Shown here: in pieces, positions 10,703 through 21,495 of the stretch
Layout: every line of letters starts with the position of its first letter
How positions within the stretch are numbered: the stretch's first letter is position 1
Assembly (NCBI GenBank): GCA_033032175.1
Contig: CM065326.1
Span: 11,860,001 to 11,924,000 of the forward strand
Source: Saturnia japonica
Taxonomy: Eukaryota; Arthropoda; Insecta; Lepidoptera; Saturniidae
Reading direction: 5' to 3'
DNA: 64,000 bases
Program-made: the position numbers and the translations under genes
The notes under the pieces: model-generated
Seen by the model: only the letters and a program-made list of their open reading frames with translations
Told to the model about the DNA's origin: nothing
The model's database searches: none

Positions 10703-11366
10703 CAGTGTAAACTCTTTATAACGAAACTCAAGGGACTAACATTTTTTATCGTTATAGAGAGTTATCGTTATATGGAGTAAACCAAATAATAACCAAATTA
10801 ACAAGAATTTTTAATATGTATGTCTTAGATAATAAATGCTTATAAATTATTGTTTACACATATAGTCTAATAACTTTGTCTGACGTTTTTTGCTATGCCA
10901 GTACTTGTTTTGTATTATTTTATGTATTCTATTCATATCTTCTTCTGTCAAACTTTTTCGTCAACACTAATCGCTTTCCGTTTACTGGCCATGTTAACAG
11001 TTTCAGTAGGTTTACGACTGATAATACGATAGGTACCCAGTATTCTTGGTCGAAGACCATCACTTCCGAGAAAACAATGCGTCATACTGCAAGTGTTCAA
11101 GGCAATTAAGGATAACAAAAGCTAGACCGACCTCGGATGTTTCGGAGCTTCAAAGTGTTTTGTTACCTGATAATAAACAATAATACCGATAATAAATATT
11201 TACTGTCTAAAAATATGAACACATTTCTTCGTAATAGAGAATGGCGTATCGCTATAAAGAGTGTTTCAATATGTAGGTTTTAACGCAAACCAACCAAGTT
11301 GGGCTCACTTCAACGTTATAGGGAGTTTATAGTTATAAAGGATAATGTTATAAAGAGTTTACACTG
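10703..11366. mobile_element. 664-bp pogo-like MITE inserted in LINE RT
   Basis: Termini are CAGTGTAAACTCTTTATAAC (10703-10722) and its reverse complement at 11347-11366. TA flanks each side (10701-10702 and 11367-11368). CAG termini and TA duplications fit the pogo/Tigger group. A short minus-strand frame near 10950-11010 (VNGKR-like) could be a trace of the N-terminal DNA-binding part of a parent transposase, a weak inference. Confidence 0.85.
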
Positions 11367-11379
11367 TATATCAAGAACT

Positions 11380-12360
11380 TGACCGCTTACGACAATCCTT
11401 TGAAGTTTATTTAGTAGAATAGGGGCAGATACAGTGTCTAATGCCTTAGACAAATCCAAAAAGATAGCTAAAGTTTATAAGTCTATTATCAAGATTTTTA
11501 CTCACAACTTCAGATAATAATAAAACGGCATCTTCGGTACTTTTACCAGCACGAAAACCATATTGGTTTTCAGCAATAATTTTTTGAGTATTTAGATAGC
11601 TGATGAGTCTACTATTCAAAATATTTTCTAATAATTTCGACAAAACTGATAAAACAGAAATAGGTCTATAATTGCTGACAAGGCTTTTGTCCCCACTTTT
11701 ATATATCGGATGCACCACCGTTTTTTTAAAAACTGAGGGAAAGACGCCTGTTGAAATGCAAAGATTAAATACGTGACAAATCAATGGAACAAGAACATGT
11801 CTGGCTATTTTAATCAATAAAGCAGGTATGCCATCCCACCCCACAGCACAATCAATTCTTAAATTAAGAATATAGCCTTTTATCTCCTCATTGGTTGTCA
11901 AAAACAGGGCCATAAAAGATGGGATATTTTTAAAGAAAGGGTCGTGGTCAAACCTTTGTTGGGCCTGGACATTAATTTAGATGCCAGATTTACACCTACA
12001 TTCTCAAAAAAAACTCATTAACCTTATTTATGACGCATTCTGGTTCATTCTTAGAGGACAAAAGCTCACTAGCAACAGTTTTGACAGTATCCAAATTTGT
12101 AATTTTTTTAATGAGATTCCAGGTAACTTTAGCATTTTTACGATATTTTTCGAATTCGCTACATTCATAGTCACGTTTAATTTTCTTGAGAAAGTTATTA
12201 CAGAAGGATTTGTATCGCACATAAGTTATCTTTATGGTAGGGTTATTAGGGTTTCTTTTTGCCTTTCGATAAAGATTGTCTCGATTACAAATACACCGCT
12301 AAAGACCTGGTGTAATCCAGGGTTTAATTATACGTTTTCTACTGGGGACCTTAATATGAT
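11380..12360 (-). pseudogene. LINE linker and N-terminal RT fragment
   Basis: The linker shows KPWITPGL and VRYKSFCNNFLKKIKRDYE, typical of CR1/jockey-group LINEs between endonuclease and RT. The RT part has AVGWDGIPALLIK, VHPIYKSGDKSLVSNYRPIS and ENQYGFRAGKSTEDAV. After a frame change it continues with motif A, FLDLSKALDTV. RT then resumes beyond the MITE (10578-10702) with GIPQSSVLGPILFLIY, motif B. Several frame changes make it nonfunctional. Confidence 0.85.
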
Positions 12361-12414
12361 GAGTATTCGCGTTAATATAAAAAGTTAATATTAAAGTTGG
12401 CAATATTTTTATAG

Positions 12415-12474
12415 GCAAGTTGGGTCTCTAACTGTTACACCACTTAAACCGAGCACATATCCTAGTACTCAAAG
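12415..12474 (+). CDS. Repeat exon A (60 nt)
   Basis: First core of the array right of the LINE. TTTTTATAG precedes it and AAAG-GCATAAAT follows, so the donor would be GC rather than GT. It is 18 bp shorter than the others, an in-frame loss. It reads G-QVGSLTVTPLKPSTYPSTQ in the P/S/T frame. Confidence 0.5.
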
Positions 12475-12559
12475 GCATAAATTCTAAATGTAATTATTAA
12501 TTTATGGTGAAATAAACTTACATCTTGTTGTAATATTAAATTTGACAATATTTTTATAG

Positions 12560-12637
12560 GGGAGTACCTTTTCCTCTACGGGTTGCGCGTCTGCCTGTTA
12601 TATCACTGAAGTCGAGCACATCTGCCAGTATTCAAAG
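12560..12637 (+). CDS. Repeat exon B (78 nt)
   Basis: Bounded by TTTTTATAG and AAAG-GTAAAAAT. Open in the P/S/T frame (VPFPLRVARLPVIS...). The downstream spacer is interrupted by a pogo element. Confidence 0.55.
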
Positions 12638-12925
12638 GTAAAAATTTGAAATATTGTTTTGATGTATGGTGAAGTATACGTACGTATACTGATAATTATT
12701 ATTTTCATTTTCAGTCTGATTTATTTTCCATATAGTAATGTTAAATTTGACAATACAGCCAAAATCTGTTATAACGACATCGAAGGGACTGCTCACATTC
12801 AGTCGTAACAACCGGTGATGTTTAATGTGTATCGTGCAAGTACAAACAAATCGATAGGGTTTATTGGAAAAATATATTTATTCAACTATGTACATTTTGT
12901 TTATTACACATAAGTACAATGCATA

Positions 12926-13660
12926 TTATTTTTCTGTGGGCATAAAATCTGTAATTTTGGTCTGTTTGGAACACTTCTGTTGTGCATAGATATTTTGTAA
13001 TTCACGTTGGATTTTAATTAACGTATCGTCATAATTGCTGTGGATATGGAACTGTTCATTAAAAATAACAATCTTTCTTAATACACTAACAGCATTGATA
13101 CCATCATTCAAAGTTGGTACAGTAAATTGTTCTTCAAAATCTTCCTGTTTGTCATTTTCCCCTTGAACATCTCGTACAATATCATCTTCCGTAGCTCGTG
13201 CGCAAATTACAATAGAGTTATCTATATCAATGTACTCTGCTACTTCAGTAGTAGATAAAGCAGGTCGTAAATTTTGGGCTAATTGAGCAAGAGAAATATT
13301 GTCCTCTCCATCATCATCAGTCACATCATCTGAGGTTATTGTTAAGAGGTCTTTAAAACCAGCATGTTTAAAGCAATTAGCTATAGTGTTTTGTGAAACG
13401 TTTTTCCATGCTTCTGATATCATCAAGATGGCATCAAGAACCGTAAAGCTTTTTTGGTTGCTACTGTCAAGGTTTTGTATTAACTTTAACACTTGCAGTC
13501 TTCTATAGGGATATTTTAAACACCTTATTACACCTTGGTCCATTGGTTGCAATACAGATGTAACATTTGGTGGTAAGAACACAAGTTTAATGCATTTTAG
13601 ATTAGTAACAGCCGGATGAGCAGGACAGTTATCAACCAAAAGTAGAACTTTCTTTCTTTT
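12926..13660 (-). pseudogene. Pogo transposase, C-terminal half
   Basis: VDNCPAHPAV (second catalytic Asp) and VFLPPNVTSVLQPMDQGVI (third Asp) are separated by 30 residues, the DD30D spacing of pogo-type DDE_1 transposases. An acidic tail follows. It continues from the N-terminal half at 13931-14452 across a frameshifted stretch. Confidence 0.88.
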
Positions 13661-14452
13661 TTTTTCTTTGCAATTCAGCGTCCCAGTTTCTTAACCATCT
13701 CTCAAAAATGTCCGATGTCATCCATGACTTCACATTGTTTTCATACGTTACCGGCAGTGAGAGTATGTTTTTAAAGCATCTTGGTTTCTTAGATTTGCCA
13801 ATAACTAAAGCTTTCTTTTACAGGATCCTGTCATATTTGCTGCAACCATGATCGTTAATCTTGTCTTAAACATTTTTCCTCTCGAACAATTCTCTCCTTT
13901 GAACTTTAAAGTCTTGTCTGGTTTCATATTCTAAAAAAGTCCAGTTTCGTCTGCGTTAAAAATTTCATCTGGTCCGTAGCCTTCGAATAATGTAGGACAC
14001 TTTTGCGTTATCCATTCTTCTACAGTATCCTTATCAACACTAGCAGCTTCACCACGCATTTTCCCGCCGACAATGCCGTGCCGAGCCCGGAAACGTTGAA
14101 TCCAACTAGACAAGCAAACAAAATCTTCGCCAAAACGTTGAGCAAAATCGTTAGCTTTTTGTAGAAGAATCGGCCCGTTTATTGGCACATTATTAGCCCT
14201 TTCATATTTAAACCACTTTAACAAAGCTTCCTCAATATTCGTATTCTTCGTTGTTCTGGCTCGTTTCATGTTCAAAAAATTATTGTCATAAAGCGTTTGA
14301 ATTTTTTCTCGCTCTTTCCAAATGGTTGAAATTGTCGAGTGTGATACACCATATTCCTTTGCTAAGTCTTTGATTGAAATTCCGCTCTCTAGCTTGGATA
14401 TAATACGCGTTTTTTCTTCAATATTAATTTGTTTTCTTTTTCTTTGCGACAT
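13661..14452 (-). pseudogene. Pogo transposase, N-terminal half
   Basis: The likely start is MSQRKRKQINIEEK at 14452 rather than the upstream Met. A CENP-B/psq-type helix-turn-helix (KDLAKEYGVSHSTISTIWKERE) is followed by a CENP-B-type second domain (WFKYERANNVPINGPILL, WIQRFRARHGI). The first catalytic Asp lies in IFNADETGLF. The frame breaks after this at about 13931, and the stretch 13661-13930 is readable only with frame changes. Confidence 0.88.
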
Positions 14453-14893
14453 TTTGAAAGTTTCACGAATAACTCCACAAAGTTTTGGTGCGTCTCGTGT
14501 ATAGATAAGTAACAAACTAACTGAAGAGATATGAAGAAGCGGGGTTTGACTCTACTGCATGCACGTGTTTTGATTCTAAGAATTAGAAAAGACCCTACAC
14601 TAAACTAAATCCTATTGTTTTCTTTACTGATTTTAATAGCCATTGAAGACAAATGTGGATACCTATTCAAAATGTTTACAATACAGCTTGGCCGATCGTT
14701 CTAACAGATCTAATTCTCCGAAATATTAGTTAAATGTGGTCGTTTTATGAGGTATGTCGTTATTAGCAATGTCGTATAAAGCAATGTTTTTAATAAGGCG
14801 GTCATATAGCATTCAGCCGGGACCTTTGTTCTAGTTTATTATATCCGGCATGTTGTTCTAAACGATGTCGCAGTTTTGACTGTATTTTTATAG

Positions 14894-14970
14894 GGGAGTA
14901 CCTTCTTCTGTACAAGTTGGGTTCTACCTGTTACACCACTTAAGCTAAGCATATCTGCCAGTACTCAAAG
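14894..14970 (+). pseudogene. Repeat exon C (77 nt, frameshifted)
   Basis: The acceptor TATTTTTATAG and donor AAAG-GTATAAAT are intact. One base is missing relative to 78 nt, so the P/S/T frame is lost after about 10 codons. Confidence 0.5.
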
Positions 14971-15100
14971 GTATAAATTATAAATATTATTATTAATTTG
15001 TGGTGAAATACATTTACATACACTGATAATTATTATTTGTATCTCCAAAGTGGACTTTATTTCTCATGTTGTAATTTTAAATTAGACAATGTGTTTATAG

Positions 15101-15178
15101 GGGAGTACCTTTTCCTCTACGGGTTGCGCGTCTGCCTGTTATATCACTTAAGACGAGCAAATTTGCCTGTATTCAAAG
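15101..15178 (+). CDS. Repeat exon D (78 nt)
   Basis: Bounded by GTGTTTATAG and AAAG-GTAAAATT. Open (VPFPLRVARLPVIS...), closely matching exon B. Confidence 0.55.
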
Positions 15179-15303
15179 GTAAAATTTTTAAATATTGTTT
15201 TGATGTATGGTTAAGTAGACATACGTATACTGATAATTATTATCATTTTCAGTCTGATTTATTTTCCATATAGTAGTATTAAATTTGACATTATTTTTAT
15301 AAG

Positions 15304-15386
15304 GGAGAGTACCTTTTTCTGTACATGTTGGGTCTATACCTATTACACCATAAGTGGTGTACAAGCACATCTATCAGTACTCAAAG
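15304..15386 (+). pseudogene. Repeat exon E (83 nt, disrupted)
   Basis: The acceptor is TTTTTATAAG and the donor AAAG-GTATAAAT. A 5-bp net gain near GTGGTGTACAAG breaks the frame length. Confidence 0.5.
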
Positions 15387-15516
15387 GTATAAATTCTAAA
15401 TGTAATTATTAATTTGTGGTGAAATAAACTTACATACACTGATAATTGTTATTAGTATCTCGATAGTCGGCTTCCTTTATCTTGTTGTAATATTAAATTT
15501 GACAATATTTTTATAG

Positions 15517-15594
15517 GGGAGTACCTTTTCCTCTACGGATTTCGTATCTGCCTGTGACACCACTTAAGCTGAGTACTTTTACCAGTAGTCAAAG
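15517..15594 (+). CDS. Repeat exon F (78 nt)
   Basis: Bounded by TTTTTATAG and AAAG-GTATTTGT. Open (VPFPLRISYLPVTPLKLST...). Confidence 0.55.
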
Positions 15595-15726
15595 GTATTT
15601 GTTTATTCTAAATAACTATTAATTTGTGGTGAAATACACTTACATAAATTGATAATTATTATTTGTATCTCCAAGTTCGGCTGTATATCTCATGTAATAA
15701 TATTAAATTTGACATTATTTTTATAG

Positions 15727-15804
15727 CGAAGTACCTTCTCCTATATTGGTTGCCCCTCTGCATGTTACACAACTTCAGCCGAGCACATCGACGAGTGCTC
15801 AAAG
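15727..15804 (+). CDS. Repeat exon G (78 nt)
   Basis: Bounded by TTTTTATAG and AAAG-GTATAAAT. Open (EVPSPILVAPLHVTQLQPST...). Confidence 0.55.
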
Positions 15805-15933
15805 GTATAAATTTTAAAATATTATTTTTATTTATTTTGAATTATACTTACATATACATTATTATTATTTGTATCTCCAAAGTCTGTATTATTTCTCATG
15901 TTAAAATATTAAATTTGACAATAGTTTTTAAAG

Positions 15934-16011
15934 GGCAGTACCTTCTCCTGTACGGTTTGCGTCTCTGCCTGTTACACCGCATAAGTCGATCACATCCACT
16001 AGTACTCAAAG
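15934..16011 (+). CDS. Repeat exon H (78 nt)
   Basis: Bounded by TTTTTAAAG and AAAG-GTATAGAT. Open (AVPSPVRFASLPVTPHKSIT...). Confidence 0.55.
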
Positions 16012-16138
16012 GTATAGATGTTAAAAATATATTGATTTATGTTGAATTATACTTACATATACTGGTAATTTTATTAGTATCTCCAAAGTCTGCTTTATTT
16101 CTCATGTAGTAATATTAAATTTGACAATATTTTGAAAG

Positions 16139-16216
16139 GGCAGTACCTTCTATTGTGGGGGTTGCGTCTCTGCCTGTTACACCACTTAAGCCGAGTACAC
16201 CTACCTGTGCACAAAG
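16139..16216 (+). CDS. Repeat exon I (78 nt)
   Basis: Bounded by TTTTGAAAG and AAAG-GTATAAAT. Open (AVPSIVGVASLPVTPLKPST...). Confidence 0.55.
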
Positions 16217-16348
16217 GTATAAATTTAAAAAAATACTATATTGATGTTTGTTAAAGTATAGTTACATAAACTTGTAATTATTATTTGTATCTTCAAAGTT
16301 TGCATTATTTCTCATGTCTCAATATTAAAATTGACAATGTTGTTATAG

Positions 16349-16426
16349 CGAAGTACCTTCTCCTACATGGGATACATCTCTACCTGTTACACCACGTCAG
16401 CCGAGCACACCTACCAATACTGAAAG
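16349..16426 (+). CDS. Repeat exon J (78 nt)
   Basis: Bounded by TTGTTATAG and AAAG-GTATAAAT. Open (EVPSPTWDTSLPVTPRQPST...). It and its acceptor region closely match exon N, 47 kb away. Confidence 0.55.
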
Positions 16427-16543
16427 GTATAAATTTTAAAAATACTATATTGATATTTACATAAACTGGTAATTATTATTTGTATCTCCAAAGTCTACTT
16501 TATTTCTCTTATAGAAATATTAAATAATACAATATTTTTACAG

Positions 16544-16621
16544 GAAAATACCTATTCCTAGACGGGTTGCGTCTCTGCCTGTTACACCACTTAAGCGGAG
16601 CAAATCAACTAGTACTCGAAG
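16544..16621 (+). CDS. Repeat exon K (78 nt)
   Basis: Bounded by TTTTTACAG and GAAG-GTATAACA. Open (KIPIPRRVASLPVTPLKRSK...). The downstream spacer is split by a second pogo element. Confidence 0.55.
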
Positions 16622-16674
16622 GTATAACATTTTAAATAATATTAATGTGTGGTGAAATATACTTACGTATTATA

Positions 16675-18945
16675 CAGTAAAAGCTCTTTTTCGCGGGTAT
16701 ATGATCCGTAAATATGTCGCGAATACAGAAACCGTGAATATGGAATGGTAATTTATATGGGATTATAGGGGATACGTTCTTAAGAGACAAAATAAAAAAC
16801 AAGTATATAAAAAATGAATTTAATTGAAGTTTTTGACCATATTAATTATTATCTTCAGGCTTAGGCAATGGTTTAAAGAATTTTGTAATTTTTTCTTGCT
16901 TGACAGTTTTTAAAAGCTCCTTCAATTCAGATTGATATTCAGCATTGGCATTACCAATTTGCCTCTTAAAAATAAGAATTCGTTCCATAGACGGATCAAC
17001 GGATCATTTTTCATAAAGAAATCAGAAAGGTCATTTGCCTTTCTTAAACCTTCACTAAGATTTTTCAAATTAAATGTCACGTTTCCCGTGCTTTTTGAAG
17101 CCTCTTCAATGGGATGTGAATTTAACATTTCCTCCAAGTCGATTTCAGTCAAATCTTCATCTTGGGATTCAATCGACTTATGAATGTCACTTGCTTCTAT
17201 CTGTTCGAACCCATCTCGTCCTATTCCATTCGCAATTTTGGCTATGTTTGCAGTCAAAGTTCAGATTCTTCTTCATTTTCCGCAGTCAGAGCAGGCCACA
17301 GTTTTTTCAACCATGATGTATGTGTATGGCTTCAGTTCTTCCGATGATTCTTTTATGTTTACGATGTATTTTGCTATGTCAAAATGTCCAGCTTTCCATA
17401 ACATTTGTATCAGGATCACATTCCATATTATTCAACATGATTTTGAAGGTTCGTCTAATCATGTCTAATGTAATAGAGCTTAAAGGCCTGGATTATTTCT
17501 TGGTCCATAGGTTCAAACAAAGCCGCCGTATTGGGAGGTAAAAATGACACGTTCGCGAGGATGATCTGGTGCATTGTCCAAAACTAGAACTGCTTTAAAG
17601 TCTATATTCTGTTTTTTAAATAGTTTCAACTTCAGAAACAAAACAATTTTGGAACCATTCACAAAAAAAAATAGCGCTTGTAACCCACGCTTTCTTATTA
17701 GGAAGCCAAAACACTGGCAGGTCGTCCTTGTTTTGATTTTTTAAAGCACGAGTATTTAACGATCTGTAAAGCATCAGTGGTTTAATGACACAGTCTCCAG
17801 ATGCATTAAAACTTAGCAGCTTAGTAACTCTATCCTTTGCTGCCTTAAACCCAGAGACAGACTTTTCGCTTTTAGAAATGAATGTTTTGTTTGTCATTCT
17901 CTTCCAAAACAGTGCAGTTTCGTCTACATTAAATACTTGCTCAGGTTTGTATCTTCAATCAGCTACTAGGTTTGCAAATTCTTCTGGATATCTTTCTGCT
18001 GCAGCAGTGTCTGCAAATGCAGCTTCCCCAACGGTTTTAATGCTATGCAATGATTTTCTCACCTTAAATTTATTGCACCAACCTTCCGATGCTTGAAATC
18101 CTCCATCTGTACATTCACTACCCCAACTACTATCAGGTTTTTTTTTAAATGTGCGTAAAGACGCTTTGCCTTCTCCCGTACCGTTGCACCACTCAGGGGC
18201 AACATTTTTTGATTGCGGTCTTCAATATATAATGACAACGCCACTTCCATTTTTTCTATTGCTGGATCACGAACAATTTTCGCCAACAGTGAAGTTGCAG
18301 CTACAGACGACCTTATTTTATCTTCGGATTTTTTTATCGATCGTACAGTAGATTCGTTGACATTGAATGAATGTTATACGGATGCAAACGACTCTCCAAT
18401 ACGTAAACGATCAAGCATTTCTATTTTCACTTTAAGCGGTAACTCAGATTTTTTTTCGCGCTGAAACACGTTTTTGTTTATAAATTAGGAGTAGAGACGT
18501 GTTACTCGATCACAATTTTTGTAACGAATGGAAAGACTGAACAATAAAACATGCAAAGCGGCTCTCACTAAAGGACGGAACGTCTAATGTTGACGCATTT
18601 AAAAATGTACTTTATGCATTGACCAATAAGGTCGATTTCATTCTGTTTGTTTAAATTCTCAAAAACGCCGACAGCGGCGATATCATTTAACAACATACTT
18701 TAGGCATAGTTCTAATAAGGTATATTTTACTTTGTTATTAGTCCATTTGACGACGCCTTTAGAAGGGATATTCGGTATGATACCTACATTGGAATCCTTT
18801 TTATCAATGTGTATGTACCGATGTATCGATTAGATCAGCGAATAAAGAAATCTTTAGCCGCGAATATAGGAATTGGGTCACATTTTTTAAATCCGCGAAT
18901 AGTGAAAACGCGAATGAAGGAAGCGCGAATAAGGAGCTTTTACTG
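16675..18945 (-). mobile_element. Second pogo/Tigger-type transposon (2271 bp)
   Basis: The termini are CAGTAAAAGCTCTTTTTCGCG (left) and, reversed, CAGTAAAAGCTCCTTATTCGCG. TA flanks both sides (16673-16674 and 18946-18947). It differs from the pogo copy at 12.8 kb in termini and coding sequence, so it is a separate family. It inserted in the spacer between repeat exons K and L; without it that spacer would be about 132 bp. Confidence 0.88.
16850..18475 (-). pseudogene. Tigger-type transposase, heavily degraded
   Basis: Scattered minus-strand segments can be matched. IEKMEVALSLYIEDRNQ and KAKRLYAHLKK (18286-18100) belong to the CENP-B-type DNA-binding part. FISKSEKSVSGFKAAKDRVT, LLSFNASGDCVIKPLMLY and LPVFWLPNKKAWVTSAIF (17897-17616) belong to the DDE_1 domain. 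17257-16922 is the acidic C-terminal part. Multiple frameshifts and stops separate them. Confidence 0.8.
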
Positions 18946-19026
18946 TATTGATGTTTATTATTTGCATCTCATAATGTCTGCTTTATTTTTCATGTACTGT
19001 TATTAAATTGGGCACTAATTTTATAG

Positions 19027-19104
19027 GAAATTATTTTCTACTTTACCGGATGCGTCTCTGCCTGTTACACCGTCTCAGCCGAGCACACCTAACAGTATTG
19101 AAAG
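19027..19104 (+). CDS. Repeat exon L (78 nt)
   Basis: Bounded by ATTTTATAG and AAAG-GTATAAAT. Open (KLFSTLPDASLPVTPSQPST...). The downstream spacer is split by a mariner. Confidence 0.55.
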
Positions 19105-19214
19105 GTATAAATTTTCAATATTGTTTCGATGTATGGTGTAGTATACTTACATATGTACTGATAATTATTATTTCTCTGTAAATAAAATCTGCTTTATTTC
19201 TCATGTATTAATAA

Positions 19215-20498
19215 TAGGTCTTTACCTATGAAATTGCCGTTCTGCAGTACTGGCCATTACAAATCAAAATAATTTTTGTTTGGCTAAGAATTCTAATTTC
19301 AAATTAATTTTATTTTAAAAACAGAATTCTTTTTCCAAAAGTAGTCATTTGTTTATTGATTAGTGTTACATTTTCATCGCATTTCAATCTTTTTTGTCAT
19401 CATGGATACGTTAAAAATTCGAGTAATTATGGAATATGAGTACCGTCGTGGCAGCAACGTGGCACAAGCGGCACGCAACATCAACGACGTTTACGGAGCT
19501 AACACTACAAACAAACGCACCACCTGTTATTGGTTTGCTCGCTTCCGTTCTGGGAATTTCGACCTGAAAAATGAACCTCGCGGTCGTCCGAAGTCTTTGG
19601 TCGACAATGACGAATTAAAGGCGATTGTGGAAGCTGATGATACACAATCTACGGCTTAATTAGCAACAGCTTTCGACGTTAGCGTCAAAACAATATTGGT
19701 CCATTTGCGTCAAATTGGCAAGGTAAAAAAGCTTGACAAATGGGTGCCCCACGAACTCAATTATCGCCAGCGCGAAGTACGCGTCGAAACGTGCCTTGCA
19801 CTGCTCAACAGACACACAAATGAAGGAATTTTGAACCGCATTGTTACCTGCGATGAAAAATGGATTCTGTTTGATAACCGCAAGCGCTTAGCAAGTTGAT
19901 TGGATCCTGGTTCAGCACCTAAACAATGCCCTAAACGAAAACTTACCCCTAGAAAAGTGATGGTCACTGTTTGGTGGTCTAGCGCCGGTGTGACTCATCA
20001 CAGCTTCTTACCAAACGGGGTGAGCATTACTGCAGATGTGTACTGTGAAGAACTGAACACAATGATGGAGAAGCTGGCACATCTCCAACCAGCATTGGTC
20101 AATCGCTCGTCTCCGCTGCTCCTGCACGACAACGCGCGACCTCATACTGCACAGCAGACGGTCTCCAAGTTGCAAGAACTGGGGTTGGAATTTCTTCGTC
20201 ATCCGCCCTACTCACCAGACCTTGCGCCTACAGACTACTAATTTTTCCAGAAATTGGATAACTCCTTGGCGGGAAAAAAATTCAATACCCGAGAAGGCAG
20301 TACAAAATGCCTTTGAAGAATTTGTTGCCTCCCGTCCAGCTGATTTCTTTAAGAAGGGCATTAATAAACTGCCACTGCGCTGGCAAAGATGCATTGATTG
20401 CATGGGTGATTACTTCGATTAATACAAATAAAAAATACATGAAAAAAATTCGTTTAAATTTTTTCATACAAAACGGCAATTTCATAGGTAAAGATCTA
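19215..20498 (+). mobile_element. Mariner (DD34D) element, inactivated
   Basis: Terminal inverted repeats TAGGTCTTTACCTATGAAAT (left) and, reversed, TAGATCTTTACCTATGAAAT extend about 27 bp. Insertion is at TA within the array spacer, and spacer sequence (ATATTAAATTTGACAATATT) resumes directly on the right. Confidence 0.92.
19402..20422 (+). pseudogene. Mariner transposase with three in-frame stops
   Basis: It starts MDTLKIRVIMEYEYRRGSN. The HTH region is NNKRTTCYWFARFRSGNFDL. The catalytic Asps lie in VTCDEKWILFDN, LLHDNARPHTA and YSPDLAPTDY, with 34 residues between the last two (DD34D, true mariner). Stops interrupt one and the same frame at 19657-19659 (TAA), 19897-19899 (TGA) and 20239-20241 (TAA). 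A one-base shift near 20275 then carries the C-terminus (NAFEEFVASRPADFFKKGI) to 20422. Confidence 0.92.
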
Positions 20499-20538
20499 AT
20501 ATTAAATTTGACAATATTTTAATAACTTCTTTTATAAG

Positions 20539-20593
20539 GAGTGAGACTACCTGTTACATAGCATAGGCGGCGCACATCTACCAGAACTCAAAG
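20539..20593 (+). pseudogene. Repeat exon M (degenerate)
   Basis: A worn core (55 nt; CTACCTGTTACATAGCATAG..., CATCTACCAGAACTCAAAG). The donor GT has become TT (AAAG-TTATACG). The array spacer follows briefly and is then lost in TE sequence. Confidence 0.5.
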
Positions 20594-20610
20594 TTATACG
20601 TTCTAAATTA

Positions 20611-21495
20611 TCGAAATCTATTTACTACAGATAACCAAATTTTTTTATATCCTGACTGCGTTACATCGCGTCCCCCTCGCGCTGTCTTCCACATAGGACC
20701 GTTTAATTCCAAACTAAGCAACACTTGTATTATGTTAACCAAAGATTTGATCTACTATTCTTATAAAGATTTAACATCCAGGCAGAAAACTAGCAATATA
20801 CTTATCATACAAATGTCAGTAACGTGTGGGAATCGATGCATAGTCAATAGGATGGTTTTTCTGTCAAAGTTTAAAAATCAATATGTAAGCCACCGTCCAA
20901 TAGTGTAGAATCACTTCGCAGCCCGTAACTTGGAAGGAGAGTATCTGTTACTCATAGTAGCGTCTTTTTTTATTATGCGCTCTCTTACATCGTTTGATTT
21001 TACATTTTGTTCCCTCGCACGTTAGCCAAGTAGTTGACAGAATAATTATTTAAGTGCAATAAATCAAGCATTAGCCATCTAAGGCTTACATGACATATCC
21101 ACAGAACATAACTGTTACTTCGTGCAAATTATGACATAACCTAAAAACATGCATTTCGACAAGTCTTTCTTTTGTAGTCAAACGCCGTTGTATTTTTTTT
21201 GTATTAGTTTCTTTTTTTAATTTCGAATAAAAATATAATATATTTAAATAATTCCTACATTTTTACTGCAGCAAAAAGTAACGAAGAATATTGTCTGGAA
21301 GAATTATTCTTGTTGTTGGCGTCAGGCATTCAATAATTCAAGTGTTGTTATAGTTTATTTTATTCTTGCATTTTCACAGTTTACACACCTCTAAAATGAT
21401 TTCGAATAATCATATAATTGAATATATTTAGCTCCAAAAAGAATCGATAATCATAAAATCAACTTCCAAGTTATGTTACATCTCTGAAATCAATA
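20611..21495. other. Unclassified AT-rich sequence
   Basis: I recognise no coding motif. The array spacer disappears at about 20610. The stretch probably holds worn repeats, but I could not identify any. Confidence 0.4.

Larger units (their letters stand above)
6152..12386 (-). mobile_element. CR1/Daphne-like LINE, 5'-truncated, split by two younger insertions
   Basis: The 3' end is at the left, with a (TTA)n-type tail at 6151-6172. The body reads leftward: linker (about 12360-11960), RT fingers/palm (11913-11367, then 10702-10578), RT motif C and C-terminus (7410-6660), then the 3' UTR. The break at 10703-11366 is a MITE and the break at 7457-10573 is a TIR transposon. The two outer edges fit the split spacer (ATGTAATA... 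/ ...TAATATTAAA), so the LINE entered the array spacer. The endonuclease is missing. Clade assignment is tentative. Confidence 0.8.
12756..14882 (-). mobile_element. Pogo/Tigger-type DNA transposon (2127 bp)
   Basis: Ends are CAGCCAAAATCTG... and, reversed, CAGTCAAAACTGCGACATCG. A CGACATCG block recurs near both ends. TA flanks both sides (12754-12755 and 14883-14884). It sits in the spacer between repeat exons B and C, and removing it restores the usual TTTGACAATATTTTTATAG acceptor sequence. It carries a broken minus-strand transposase. Confidence 0.88.
12387..20610 (+). repeat. Tandem array of exon-like cores and spacers, about 208-bp period
   Basis: Thirteen cores (A-M) occur with spacers of 117-132 bp, apart from A-B (85 bp) and those split by TEs. 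Each unit reads acceptor-like TTTGACAATATTTTTATAG, core, AAAG-GTATAAATTTTAAAT, then ACATACACTGATAATTATTATTTGTATCTCCAAAGTCTGC. The last core nucleotides AG plus the first base of the next core complete a codon (AGG or AGC), so all would be phase-2 symmetric exons. The unit resumes at 63315. I do not recognise the family. Confidence 0.85.

Noticed and set aside
15663..16109. A 148-codon frame reading Leu/Tyr-rich sequence (YLLLYGLRLCLL) through two cores and spacers
   Set aside because: It runs through the AT-rich spacers and uses the frame that contains stops in cores A, B and F. The P/S/T frame is open in all twelve frame-preserving cores.
17784..18351. Plus-strand frames across the second pogo element
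   Set aside because: The minus strand carries the recognisable Tigger segments; the plus frames are shadows.
12415..20593. The regularly spaced repeats could suggest a CRISPR-like array
   Set aside because: The spacers are themselves related AT-rich repeats, the context is a eukaryotic TE-rich genome and there are no cas genes. Splice-like borders explain the pattern better.
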